From assembly GCF_014654785.1 (NCBI RefSeq), contig NZ_BNBD01000013.1:1-64000 (forward strand): DNA of 64,000 nt. Direction: 5' to 3'. The position numbers and the translations under genes were made by a program. The DNA comes from Streptomyces mashuensis (GTDB lineage: Bacteria > Actinomycetota > Actinomycetes > Streptomycetales > Streptomycetaceae). The notes below the pieces were generated by a model. The model was not told the DNA's origin. It ran no database searches and saw only the letters and a list, made by a program, of their open reading frames with translations. This document shows positions 6,638 to 14,087 of the stretch, piece by piece (position 1 is the first letter of the stretch; every line of letters begins with the position of its first letter).

Positions 6638-7549
6638 TTAGGCCGCGGTGGCCCATTCCACAGCCGCGCGGAAAATGCCCTTAGTCGGCTTACTCTCGTC
6701 GAAGGTGTTGTCGGCCTTCTTGGTGTCCAGCTCCGGGTACCGCACGATCTTGCCGCCGTACAGGTGAAGGGTGTCGATGTAGTCGGCGCGGTACTTCTCC
6801 GACTGGCCCTCACGGAAGCCCGTGAACTGGCTCGCGTACGTGGCGAACTCCTTGTGCCCGGCCACGATGTCCACGCCCTTGGGCATGGCCGTAGTACTCA
6901 GGATGGTGAACCCGGCCAGCTTGGCGACGACGCCATTCGCGGTCACACCGCCTTCGCCGTACGCCGCAGCATTGGCAACGGCCGGATGCTCGATCAGGTA
7001 CCGCTTCACGCGGGGCGAGACGACCGCGTAACGACCTGCCGGGATGTCGTTGTCGTCCAGGGCCAGCATCATGTCCAGGACCGCGCCGTAGAGCGCCTGA
7101 GGGGCGTTCTGCGCCGTCACCTTGACACTCGGCAGGGCGGTGGCGCCCTTGGCGATGATGTCCCCCATGAAGGTGTCGGCCTCACGGGCAAGGGAGCGGA
7201 TCATCTGCTGATTGATCGGGGAGTTGAGGCCGCTGGCGAGCTGGATGCGCTCGGCGTCCTCCACAAGCACCTGAAGGTACTTCGCCTCAGTGATCGGGAG
7301 CTTCTGATCAACGGTCTCCGGCCGCTGGGAGGTCATACCGTCCGGGAGCTGGTAATCCCCAACAGAGGGCCGAAGAAGACTGTTGATGTGGACAACATCG
7401 CCCTTCTTCCGAATGTCGCCCTCATACTTGTTGTTGGAGACGATCGGGGAAGCCCAGACCAGCAGCGGGTCAAACTGGGTCAGCAGCTCGGCATTCCAGA
7501 TCTCCGGGACGAAGGTGTGAGAGGCAGGGTTCTGGTAGGCAAAAGTCAT
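6638..7549 (-). CDS. Phage major capsid protein, P22 coat-like
   Basis: This 303-residue protein is a structural head protein of the HK97 fold as used by P22-type coats. Typical features are the start FVPEIWNAELLTQFDPLLVWASPIVSNNKYEG, the GDVVHINSL strand, KLPITEAKYLQVLVEDAERIQ near residues 84-104, the helix rich in QMIRSLAREADTFMGD, and a late GFTILSTTAMPKGVDIVAGH domain. Length is in the normal range for a minimal coat. A CAGGAGT ribosome site precedes the ATG. A scaffold-like gene lies 14 bases upstream. No portal or terminase gene is nearby. It would build the particle of the element, or redirect a helper phage's assembly. Confidence 0.85.
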   Translation of the reverse strand: MTFAYQNPASHTFVPEIWNAELLTQFDPLLVWASPIVSNNKYEGDIRKKGDVVHINSLLRPSVGDYQLPDGMTSQRPETVDQKLPITEAKYLQVLVEDAERIQLASGLNSPINQQMIRSLAREADTFMGDIIAKGATALPSVKVTAQNAPQALYGAVLDMMLALDDNDIPAGRYAVVSPRVKRYLIEHPAVANAAAYGEGGVTANGVVAKLAGFTILSTTAMPKGVDIVAGHKEFATYASQFTGFREGQSEKYRADYIDTLHLYGGKIVRYPELDTKKADNTFDESKPTKGIFRAAVEWATAA

Positions 7550-7563
7550 GCGGATACTCCTGG

Positions 7564-7971
7564 TTAGCGGTTACGAGCGTCGAGGGAGACGGAACTACGC
7601 GCGCCGATGCCGCTGTAGTGGCCCATCCCCATGATTTGCGGGAACTTCGGCTCCGGCTCGGCCTGAAAGGGCTTGAGTGCCAGCGCGATAGCCTCTGCGT
7701 CGGGCTCGCCGTCCTCCCCGAGGAGCTTGGAAAGGTCGAGAAGGTCAATGAACCCGTCGGGAAAATCCACACCGGCCTTGGCGGCCTCGGCCCTCAGTTC
7801 GGCCTGGGCCAGCCGCCCCGCATACTCCCGCTGGATCTCGGCCCGAATCGCCTCGGCAGGGTCGGGAGCACTGGCGGGTTCAGGTTCGGCCGGCGGGGCC
7901 TCGAAAGCCTCGGCCGCATCGAGAGTGGCCGGGTTCTCCGGAGTCTCGGAAATCTGTACTGCGTCGCTCAT
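7564..7971 (-). CDS. Phage scaffolding-like protein
   Basis: This 135-residue acidic protein has a proline and alanine-rich N-terminus, a coiled-coil-prone middle (AIRAEIQREYAGRLAQAELRAEAAKAG) and an acidic segment with DLLDLSKLLGEDGEPDAEAIALAL, the usual build of small actinophage scaffold proteins encoded just before the coat. The ATG at 7971 is chosen because GGAGG stands eight bases upstream; an in-frame GTG at 7980 lies inside that site. It should guide coat assembly and leave the head before packaging. Assignment rests on composition and position. Confidence 0.72.
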   Translation of the reverse strand: MSDAVQISETPENPATLDAAEAFEAPPAEPEPASAPDPAEAIRAEIQREYAGRLAQAELRAEAAKAGVDFPDGFIDLLDLSKLLGEDGEPDAEAIALALKPFQAEPEPKFPQIMGMGHYSGIGARSSVSLDARNR

Positions 7972-8282
7972 GGGCGACACCTCCTCAAGATCTAATCAAG
8001 CTAGGAAGTAGAGTCAGACTGGGCCGCCTTGAGAGCGGCCCTCTACCTCACAAGAGGACAACGTAAGAGAAACACTGCCCCCCTTGCCCCCCACTGTGAA
8101 CGTGATCAGCAGGAAGTAAGGGAGGTCAGTGTTTTCTCTCCGTTGTGCCCCTCACAGGGAGGTATCCGCAGAGCCTCATGACGACTTAGGAACTGCCCGG
8201 CCGCTAGGCCGTGCCAGAGGCACACCGCCGAGTGTGCATGGCCCCAGAGAGAACGCCTCTCCACAGACTCTGAATAAATGCT
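7972..8282. other. Noncoding leader upstream of scaffold-capsid genes
   Basis: No supported gene is seen. Visible are a hairpin at 8021-8041 (GGGCCGC/GCGGCCC), a longer-range inverted repeat (8066-8077 with 8127-8139, agagaaacactg against cagtgttttctct, one-base bulge), and the direct repeat aggaagta at 8003-8010 and 8111-8118. It probably holds the promoter of the scaffold-capsid pair and may control it. Confidence 0.5.
8021..8041 (-). repeat. Hairpin in capsid-operon leader
   Basis: A seven-base perfect stem gggccgc/gcggccc has a seven-base loop, 50 bases upstream of the scaffold start. It lacks a T-run on the minus strand, so attenuation or a protein site is as likely as termination. Confidence 0.5.
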
Positions 8283-8975
8283 TCACAGAGCCTGAGGGAC
8301 GTTTAGCGTCTCCCATACATCCCGGGACTGCTGGTACTGGTCGGTGCTCTTGCCGCCGATCTGCGGAGTCTTCAGCCAGGCCGCTACGGCTGGCTTCTCG
8401 CCGTCCGGCCGGTAGGACATGTTTCGGTGAACGCCGACGTATATTCCCTTGCGCCTGAGCCGTTGCGTGTGGCTCTTGGCTGCCCTCTTGTGGGGGTTGC
8501 AGTACTTGCGAGGGTTGCCCCTGCCTCGGGCCGCCTCCGAGGCGTACAACGGCTCCTGGCAGGTACCCCATCGGCACGTCTCGGGCGGGAAGTTCCGACA
8601 CTCCATCGCGAAACCGGAACCGAACACCGCCGAATCGTCTACCGCATCGAGGAGTTGCACGACGGGTTCCGCCGCCTCCAGCCCCGGGCGCTCCCGCATC
8701 ATGCTTTCCACCGCATGACGCGGTGTCTCCGGGGCGAAGTCGGGTAGCGAAGCGCACAGCGATGTCACTGCCAAAGGAACCATTCCGGTGTGCGCCGCCG
8801 CTATCCGCTCGAACTCCATTTCCGGCCGCTGGGTCCACGACCCCGGCCAGTCGTCGCACTTTTCGTCTCCGGCCGCCTCTAGAAGCGTGTCCGCCTTCCG
8901 CTCCAACTTGCCCCGACGCTTCTCGTCGGTCGGTGGGATGAACTCGTTCTCGTAGTCATCGCGGGAAACGCTCAC
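8283..8975 (-). CDS. Unknown zinc-finger protein of the right arm
   Basis: This 230-residue protein has an acidic, helical N-terminal half and, at about residues 133-175, a finger-like unit (CRWGTCQEPLYASEAARGRG, then RKYCNPHKRAAKSHTQRLRRKG). The CxxxxC ... YCxxH spacing with a basic tail resembles treble-clef DNA-binding fingers (CGNR-like). The GTG start has GAGGGG five bases upstream. It lies between the excisionase and the scaffold gene, where phages often encode packaging or replication proteins. A role in DNA recognition for packaging or control is a guess. Confidence 0.55.
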   Translation of the reverse strand: MSVSRDDYENEFIPPTDEKRRGKLERKADTLLEAAGDEKCDDWPGSWTQRPEMEFERIAAAHTGMVPLAVTSLCASLPDFAPETPRHAVESMMRERPGLEAAEPVVQLLDAVDDSAVFGSGFAMECRNFPPETCRWGTCQEPLYASEAARGRGNPRKYCNPHKRAAKSHTQRLRRKGIYVGVHRNMSYRPDGEKPAVAAWLKTPQIGGKSTDQYQQSRDVWETLNVPQAL

Positions 8976-8999
8976 ACAGGCCCCTCAGGAAATAAAAAG

Positions 9000-9020
9000 G
9001 CCCCCGGTTGCCTCGGGGGC
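9000..9020 (-). terminator. Terminator downstream of excisionase gene
   Basis: On the minus strand the stem GCCCCCG/CGGGGGC is followed by CCTTTTTATT, a classic intrinsic terminator. Confidence 0.85.
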
Positions 9021-9037
9021 GCTGTCTGTCATGCTGT

Positions 9038-9202
9038 TCAGTTCTGCCGGTCGAACCACTTCTCTAGATCCGCCGGGCGGCATCGGAGAGACTGGCCGAC
9101 CTTCCGGAATGGGATCGTCTGCCTCTTCCAGTTGTCGTACACCCACGACTTCGGGACGCTCAGGTAGTCAGCAACATCGCCAACGGTCATCAGCTTGGTC
9201 AA
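9038..9202 (-). CDS. Excisionase-like DNA-binding protein (Xis)
   Basis: The core MTVGDVADYLSVPKSWVYDNW ... IPFRKVGQSLRCRPADLEKWFDRQN is a full MerR/excisionase-type winged helix that bends DNA and directs excision with the tyrosine integrase. The likely start is the TTG at 9202, with GGAGG five bases upstream, giving 54 residues; the ATG at 9190 is too far from that site. Terminators on both sides make it a single-gene unit. Confidence 0.8.
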   Translation of the reverse strand: MTKLMTVGDVADYLSVPKSWVYDNWKRQTIPFRKVGQSLRCRPADLEKWFDRQN

Positions 9203-9225
9203 AAATTCCTCCGAGAAAAAGAAAA

Positions 9226-9244
9226 CCCCCGATGGCCTCGGGGG
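9226..9244 (-). terminator. Terminator between winged-helix gene and xis
   Basis: On the minus strand the stem CCCCCGA/TCGGGGG is followed by TTTTCTTTTT. It stands directly upstream of the xis ribosome site, so xis must have its own promoter here or depend on read-through. Confidence 0.85.
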
Positions 9245-9273
9245 CGTGGTCATTTGGGCGCGGAGGAATGGGG

Positions 9274-9822
9274 CTACTCAGCCTCTCCCGCCTCCGGCAT
9301 GGAGTCGAGCATGGCCCTGGCCTTGTCGGTCAACTCCCCGCCGGCCTTCCCAGCAAGGGAGCTCAAGTACCCGTCTCTGCGGGCCTTCTTGAGGTGATCC
9401 CGCACGGTTTCCGGCCGACGCTCGATCAGCTGCGCCAGCCAATCGACGGGGCGGGTCGCGCCCATGTTCGCCATCTGGACGTACACAGTTGAGAGCACAA
9501 CCAGGTAAGGAGCCGAGACCCCCTGGCTCGCGAGCAACTGCCCAGCTCCCTTGCCCGTTTCCTCAATCGCCTGGCCGATCTTCCGCGCCCCCTCTTCGAG
9601 GCTCGGAGCACGCTCCTGCATCGCGCGGACTGCTTCCGCGAGATCGAGCCTGCGGAGGACGGTCGTGGAAATTCCGCGCGCCACGTCGCGGGCGGGGGCG
9701 TTCTCCGCCTGCTCGATGGTGATGCGCTGCGGGCCACCTGTCACCGGCCCGCTCGGCCACCACATACGGATGTCCCACGCGCCTTGGTGCTGCGTGATCT
9801 CGAACCCGTTCTCATCTGCCAT
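9274..9822 (-). CDS. Winged-helix protein encoded next to the integrase
   Basis: This 182-residue protein starts at the ATG at 9822 (MADENGFEITQ). The N-terminal part is a small beta domain (AWDIRMWWPSG). Residues about 80-115 look coiled-coil. The C-terminal part (VDWLAQLIERRPETVRDHLKKARRDGYLSS) is a helix-turn-helix with wing. The gene is divergent from the integrase gene. Two small palindromes lie between them (9834-9854), so it may repress or activate int. Proteins of this kind often accompany Streptomyces integrases; no firm function is known. Confidence 0.7.
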   Translation of the reverse strand: MADENGFEITQHQGAWDIRMWWPSGPVTGGPQRITIEQAENAPARDVARGISTTVLRRLDLAEAVRAMQERAPSLEEGARKIGQAIEETGKGAGQLLASQGVSAPYLVVLSTVYVQMANMGATRPVDWLAQLIERRPETVRDHLKKARRDGYLSSLAGKAGGELTDKARAMLDSMPEAGEAE

Positions 9823-9833
9823 GGCAAAAACGT

Positions 9834-9864
9834 ACCACAGACAGTGGTCCACCATCAGTTGACA
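9834..9864. promoter_or_regulatory. Divergent control region of winged-helix gene and integrase
   Basis: ACCAC-agaca-GTGGT (9834-9848) overlaps TGGT-cc-ACCA (9845-9854). A -35-like TTGACA follows at 9859-9864, pointing toward the integrase. A -10 near 9883 is weak. A promoter here would mean that the integrase starts downstream, at the GTG at 9940. Confidence 0.5.
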
Positions 9865-9939
9865 ACCATGGGTGGACACGCCAAGACTGACCGCAGGTGG
9901 GGCCGACGTGGCCCCCGATCACGGCAGGGACTATCGCCA

Positions 9940-11118
9940 GTGGCAAAGGCATGGGTAGCGCGCTCCAAGGACGACCCGAAGAAGTGGACAACCTTCTGGT
10001 ACGACCCGGACGGCAAGCAGCGGCAGAAGTCGTTCGAGACCAAGAAGCGCGCCGACGATCACCGGAAGCGGAAGGAGCAAGAACTAGACGCGGGGACCTA
10101 CCTGGACGACCGGTTGGGCAAGCAGCCCGTGACTGCCGTCTGGGAGCAGTGGACGAATCAACGGAAGCTGGAGAACAGCACCAAGAAGCAGTACCGCTCG
10201 ATCCAGAAGACGACGCTCGAACCATTCTTCAAGGCCCGCTCCATCGTGTCCCTGAAGGTTGCGGACATTGAGCAGTGGCTCTTGTGGATGGAGCAGGATC
10301 GCAAGCTGTCCGCGCGGACTCGCCGTCAGCGGTTCTCGTTCTTCTCCGGAATGATGGACTGGGCCGTCGTCAACGAGATCATCGGGCGCAATCCGTGCAA
10401 GAAGATCAAGCACGCCGGAAGTCGCGCCAAGGAGATCCGCGAGCACAAGAGCAAGGCCCGGCGCCTCACCACGCGGGAAGTGCTGGCCATGCTCGACGGC
10501 GCTCCGGCTCGGTACCGAGCAATGCTGTGGCTGATGGCCGGGTGCGGGCTCCGGCTCGGGGAAGCCATGGCCGTCTCTCGGGATCAGATCGACTTCAAGG
10601 CCGAGGTGCTGCGCGTCGACTTCCAGATTGCGGAGGACGGGGAGACCGAGTCCGGCAAGAACAGTGCGCTACAGCGGCGGCACATCAAGGCCCGTGACGA
10701 GGAGGAGCCCGGCCGGGTGGTGCCGCTGCCGCCCAACGTGGCGTTCGAGCTGCGCAGGCACATCAAGAACCACGGCGTATGGGGGCCAGAGCGTCTGCTG
10801 TTCCCGAACGTGACCCGCACCGGGTACCTGTACGCCTCGTACTTCTACCGGCAGATCTGGCTCGTGGCGCTGACCAAGGGAGAGGTGGCGTACTGCAAGC
10901 CGCACTCCATGCGGCACTACTACGGATCACGGCTCCTGTACGCAGGTGTCCCCGAGAACGACGTAGCCGACTGGATGGGCCACAGCAGTACGGACGTGCT
11001 GCGCGAGCACTACCACTACATCTTCGAGGGAGCCGAGCAGCGCGGACGGGCGGCCATCGCAACGATGCTGACGCCCGGCGCGGACGACCCCACCGAAGGA
11101 CAGGCGGAAGTCGCCTGA
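9940..11118 (+). CDS. int: Tyrosine site-specific integrase
   Basis: This 392-residue recombinase integrates and excises the element at the acyl-CoA dehydrogenase gene. An N-terminal arm-binding region (WTTFWYDPDGKQRQKSF) is followed by a core-binding SAM-like domain (AVWEQWTNQRKLENSTKKQYRS) and a catalytic domain with the expected residues: arginine in GCGLRLGEA, histidine and arginine in PHSMRHYYGSRL, histidine in WMGHSS, and tyrosine in LREHYHYIF. It appears complete. The GTG at 9940 is preferred because a CAGGGA site precedes it and the protein then begins as many relatives do; an ATG at 9868 is an alternative. The gene end is about 260 bases from attR. Confidence 0.93.
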   Translation: MAKAWVARSKDDPKKWTTFWYDPDGKQRQKSFETKKRADDHRKRKEQELDAGTYLDDRLGKQPVTAVWEQWTNQRKLENSTKKQYRSIQKTTLEPFFKARSIVSLKVADIEQWLLWMEQDRKLSARTRRQRFSFFSGMMDWAVVNEIIGRNPCKKIKHAGSRAKEIREHKSKARRLTTREVLAMLDGAPARYRAMLWLMAGCGLRLGEAMAVSRDQIDFKAEVLRVDFQIAEDGETESGKNSALQRRHIKARDEEEPGRVVPLPPNVAFELRRHIKNHGVWGPERLLFPNVTRTGYLYASYFYRQIWLVALTKGEVAYCKPHSMRHYYGSRLLYAGVPENDVADWMGHSSTDVLREHYHYIFEGAEQRGRAAIATMLTPGADDPTEGQAEVA

Positions 11119-11131
11119 CAGAGCCCATGCG

Positions 11132-11162
11132 AACGACCCCCGGCGCAGAGCCGGGGGTCGTT
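11132..11162 (+). terminator. Integrase terminator
   Basis: The perfect 13-base stem aacgacccccggc/gccgggggtcgtt has loop gcaga and is followed by gtgtttgt. Confidence 0.88.
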
Positions 11163-11203
11163 GTGTTTGTGCAGGTGAGGGGCGGTTTCCCGCCCAGCAT
11201 CAG

Positions 11204-11218
11204 CCCAGGATTTCCCCA
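11204..11218 (+). repeat. 15-bp direct repeat, right copy (candidate integrase arm site)
   Basis: Identical to 216-230, in the same orientation. It lies between the integrase gene and attR, in a short noncoding stretch that also has repeated acggacc units (11245-11265). Confidence 0.5.
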
Positions 11219-11315
11219 GCATGACGCCCATGATCAGCCCGAAACGGACCCGAACGGACCGGAAGCCGATCACTGCCCGCGAGCCATCGAAAATGGCCGC
11301 TGAACTGCGAAAACC

Positions 11316-12476
11316 CTACTGCGGCAGGTTCCTCGCCATGACGATCCGCTGGACCTGATTCGTGCCTTCATAAATCTGCGTGATCTTGGCGTCGCGCATC
11401 ATGCGCTCGACCGGGTAGTCACGGGTGTAGCCGTAGCCGCCGAGGAGCTGGACGGCGTCGGTGGTGACCTCCATGGCCACGTCGGACGCGAAGCACTTGG
11501 CGGCGGCGCCCTGGTAGGTGAGGTCGGCGTCGACGCGCTCCGAGGCGGCGGCGGCCTGGTAGGTCAGGGCGCGGGCCGCGGAGATCTTCATGGCCATGTC
11601 GGCCAGCATGAACTGGATGCCCTGGAAGTCGCCGATCGGCTTGCCGAACTGCTTGCGCTCCTGGACGTAGCCCTTGGCGTAGTCCAGGGCGCCCTGGGCG
11701 ATGCCGAGGGCCTGGGCGGCGATGGTGATGCGGGTGTGGTCGAGGGTCTTCATCGCCGTGGCGAAGCCGGTGCCCTCGGCGCCGATCATGCGGTCGGCGG
11801 GGATGCGCACGTTGTCGAGGTAGACCTCGCGGGTGGGCGAGCCCTTGATGCCGAGCTTCTTCTCCGGCGCGCCGAAGGAGACGCCCTCGTCCGACTTCTC
11901 CACGACGAACGCGGAGATGCCCTTGCTGCGCTTCTCCGGGTCGGTGACGGCCATGACCGTGTAGAAGTCGCTGACGCCGGCGTTGGTGATCCAGCGCTTG
12001 ACGCCGTTGAGGACCCAGTAGTCGCCGTCGCGCACGGCGCGGGTCTTCATGCCGGCCGCGTCGGAGCCGGCGTCCGGCTCGGACAGGCAGTACGAGAACA
12101 TCGCGTCGCCCTTGGCGAGCGGGCCCAGGTACTTCTTCTTCAGCTCCTCGGAGCCGGAGAGGACCACGGGCAGCGAGCCGAGCTTGTTGACGGCGGGGAT
12201 CAGCGAGGACGAGGCGCACACACGGGCGACCTCCTCGATCACGATCACGGTGGCCAGGGCGTCGGCGCCCGCGCCGCCGAACTCCTCCGGCACGTGCACG
12301 GCGTGCAGGTCGGCGGCGGTCAGCGCGTCCCGCGCCTCCTGGGGGAAGCGCCCCTCCTCGTCCACCGCGGCGGCGAACGGCGCGATCTTCGCCTCGGCGA
12401 GCGAGCGCACGACCTTGCGGAGCTCATCGTGCTCCTCGGACGGCCGGTACAGGTCGAAGTCCTTGTTTCCCGCCAA
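11316..12476 (-). CDS. Acyl-CoA dehydrogenase, 3' end supplied by the element
   Basis: This 386-residue FAD enzyme oxidises acyl-CoA to trans-2-enoyl-CoA in fatty acid or branched amino acid breakdown. Seen are the FAD/substrate motif YCLSEPDAGSDAAG, the WITNAG segment, the QFGKPIGDFQ helix and the C-terminal QLLGGYGYTRDYPVERMMRDAKITQIYEGT. The catalytic glutamate of the IYEGT motif lies just inside the part encoded by element DNA (11316-11373), so integration would kill the enzyme if the element did not carry this end. Those last codons (ATT TAT GAA AAT AGG) are less GC-rich than the rest. Confidence 0.95.
   Translation of the reverse strand: MAGNKDFDLYRPSEEHDELRKVVRSLAEAKIAPFAAAVDEEGRFPQEARDALTAADLHAVHVPEEFGGAGADALATVIVIEEVARVCASSSLIPAVNKLGSLPVVLSGSEELKKKYLGPLAKGDAMFSYCLSEPDAGSDAAGMKTRAVRDGDYWVLNGVKRWITNAGVSDFYTVMAVTDPEKRSKGISAFVVEKSDEGVSFGAPEKKLGIKGSPTREVYLDNVRIPADRMIGAEGTGFATAMKTLDHTRITIAAQALGIAQGALDYAKGYVQERKQFGKPIGDFQGIQFMLADMAMKISAARALTYQAAAASERVDADLTYQGAAAKCFASDVAMEVTTDAVQLLGGYGYTRDYPVERMMRDAKITQIYEGTNQVQRIVMARNLPQ
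11374..11382. other. attR core
   Basis: The sequence atctgcgtg matches 152-160. On its right the host gene continues (atcttggcg). On its left the element-supplied gene end begins, marked by AT-richer synonymous codons. Confidence 0.75.
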
Positions 12477-12493
12477 GGCGTACTCCCCAGAGA

Positions 12494-12513
12494 GTTAACT
12501 ACCGTTTAGTAAC
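12494..12513. promoter_or_regulatory. Palindrome upstream of acyl-CoA dehydrogenase
   Basis: GTTAACTA and TAGTAAC flank ccgtt, 18-37 bases before the start codon. Size and position fit a TetR-type operator such as those that control fatty acid degradation genes in actinobacteria. The regulator is not in the window. Confidence 0.45.
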
Positions 12514-12706
12514 CCCGATTCTAGGGTCGCCCCCACGGCGCGGACTACGTGAGCTTGCCGACAACGGACGACGACGCGGCGGCGACGCACCGTGACCGGT
12601 GATCTCCGGGAGCCTGCCCGGGCCGGGCCCCGACTATGCTCAGGCACCACCGCGGCCTACGGGGGTAGGCGGCGGGACAGCCCCACCGTCACACCTGGAG
12701 CACCGC

Positions 12707-14047
12707 ATGGCCCTCAAGATCACCGTGATCGGCACCGGCTACCTCGGCGCCACGCACGCCGCGGCCATGGCCGAGCTCGGGTTCGAGGTGCTGGGCCTGG
12801 ACGTGGACCCCGCGAAGATCGAGACGCTGTCGCGCGGCGAGGTCCCCATGTACGAACCGGGCCTGGAGGACCTGCTGCGCAAGCACGTCGCCGGCCTGGA
12901 GGGCTCCACCGGCCGGCTGCGCTTCACCACCTCCTGGGAGGAGGTCGGCGCGTTCGGCGACGTCCACTTCGTCTGCGTCAACACGCCGCAGAAGCACGGC
13001 GAGTACGCCTGCGACATGTCGTACGTCGAAAGCGCCTTCGCCTCGCTGGCCCCGCGCCTGGACCGCCCGGCGCTGGTCGTCGGCAAGTCCACCGTGCCGG
13101 TGGGCAGCGCGGCCCGCCTCGCCCGCGTGCTCACCGACCTGGCCCCGGCCGGGGCGGACGTGGAACTGGCCTGGAACCCGGAGTTCCTGCGCGAGGGCTT
13201 CGCCGTGCAGGACACGCTGCACCCCGACCGCATCGTCGTCGGCGTCGCGGGCGAACGCGCCGAGAAGCTGCTGCGCGAGGTGTACGCCACGCCCATCGGC
13301 GAGGGCTCGCCGTTCGTGGTCGCCGACTACGCCACCGCCGAGCTGGTGAAGACCGCCGCGAACTCCTTCCTCGCCACGAAGATCTCCTTCATCAACGCGA
13401 TGGCCGAGGTCTGCGAGGCCGCCGGCGGCGACGTGGCCAAGCTGGCCGAGGCGATCGGCCACGACGAGCGCATCGGCAAGAAGTTCCTCCGCGCCGGCAT
13501 CGGCTTCGGCGGCGGCTGCCTGCCGAAGGACATCCGCGCCTTCATGGCCCGCGCCGGCGAACTGGGCGCCGACCAGGCGCTGACCTTCCTCCGCGAGGTC
13601 GACTCCATCAACATGCGCCGCCGCGGCCACATGGTCGAGCTCGCCCGCGAGGCGGTCGGCGGCGGCTTCCTCGGCCGCCGCGTGGCGGTCCTCGGCGCGA
13701 CGTTCAAGCCCGACTCCGACGACGTCCGCGACTCCCCCGCGCTCAACGTCGCCGGCCAGATCCACCTCCAGGGCGGCCAGGTCACGATCTACGACCCCAA
13801 GGGCATGGAGAACGCGCGCCGGGTCTTCCCCACCCTGGCCTACGCGCCGAGCGCGCTGGAGGCGTGCCGGGGGGCGGACGTGGTGCTGCATCTCACGGAG
13901 TGGCGGGAGTTCCGCGACCTGGACGTGGCGGCCCTCGGCGAGGTCGTGGCCGAGCGCCACATCCTCGACGGCCGCAACGCCCTCGACCCGGAGGTCTGGC
14001 GGGCGGCGGGCTGGACGTACCGCGCGATGGGGCGGCCGACGGCGTAA
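12707..14047 (+). CDS. UDP-glucose 6-dehydrogenase
   Basis: This 446-residue enzyme oxidises UDP-glucose to UDP-glucuronate with two NAD+, feeding cell-envelope sugars. It has an N-terminal Rossmann fold (ITVIGTGYLGATHAAAMAELGFEVLGLDVD), a middle dimer domain with ELVKTAANSFLATKISFINA, and the catalytic cysteine in FGGGCLPKDIRAF. The C-terminal domain carries LGATFKPDSDDVRDSPA. The ATG at 12707 is preceded by ctggag. It is complete, with the usual length for the family. It stands alone between divergent or convergent neighbours. Confidence 0.95.
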   Translation: MALKITVIGTGYLGATHAAAMAELGFEVLGLDVDPAKIETLSRGEVPMYEPGLEDLLRKHVAGLEGSTGRLRFTTSWEEVGAFGDVHFVCVNTPQKHGEYACDMSYVESAFASLAPRLDRPALVVGKSTVPVGSAARLARVLTDLAPAGADVELAWNPEFLREGFAVQDTLHPDRIVVGVAGERAEKLLREVYATPIGEGSPFVVADYATAELVKTAANSFLATKISFINAMAEVCEAAGGDVAKLAEAIGHDERIGKKFLRAGIGFGGGCLPKDIRAFMARAGELGADQALTFLREVDSINMRRRGHMVELAREAVGGGFLGRRVAVLGATFKPDSDDVRDSPALNVAGQIHLQGGQVTIYDPKGMENARRVFPTLAYAPSALEACRGADVVLHLTEWREFRDLDVAALGEVVAERHILDGRNALDPEVWRAAGWTYRAMGRPTA

Positions 14048-14087
14048 CCGCCCTACGGCGCGTAGCCACTCCCCGGCGGAGGCCGCC

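Larger units (their letters stand above)
152..11382. mobile_element. Integrated element, likely capsid-forming phage satellite
   Basis: The borders are set by the repeated 9-base core atctgcgtg at 152-160 and 11374-11382, inside two copies of the 3' end of one acyl-CoA dehydrogenase gene. Internally there are an integrase beside attR, an excisionase, a P-loop replication-type ATPase, a major capsid protein with a scaffold-like partner, an Lsr2-like DNA-binding protein and a set of small regulators. No portal, large terminase, tail, lysin or FtsK-like transfer gene is visible. This argues against a full prophage and against a pSAM2-type conjugative element. Known capsid-encoding satellites (cf-PICIs in Gram-negative bacteria, MiniFlayer in Streptomyces) are the closest concept. 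Satellite status is inference. Confidence 0.8.

Noticed and set aside
152..11382. Interpretation as a pSAM2-type conjugative integrative element
   Set aside because: No Tra (FtsK-like) gene or spread genes, and a coat-scaffold pair is present, which points to phage rather than plasmid transfer.
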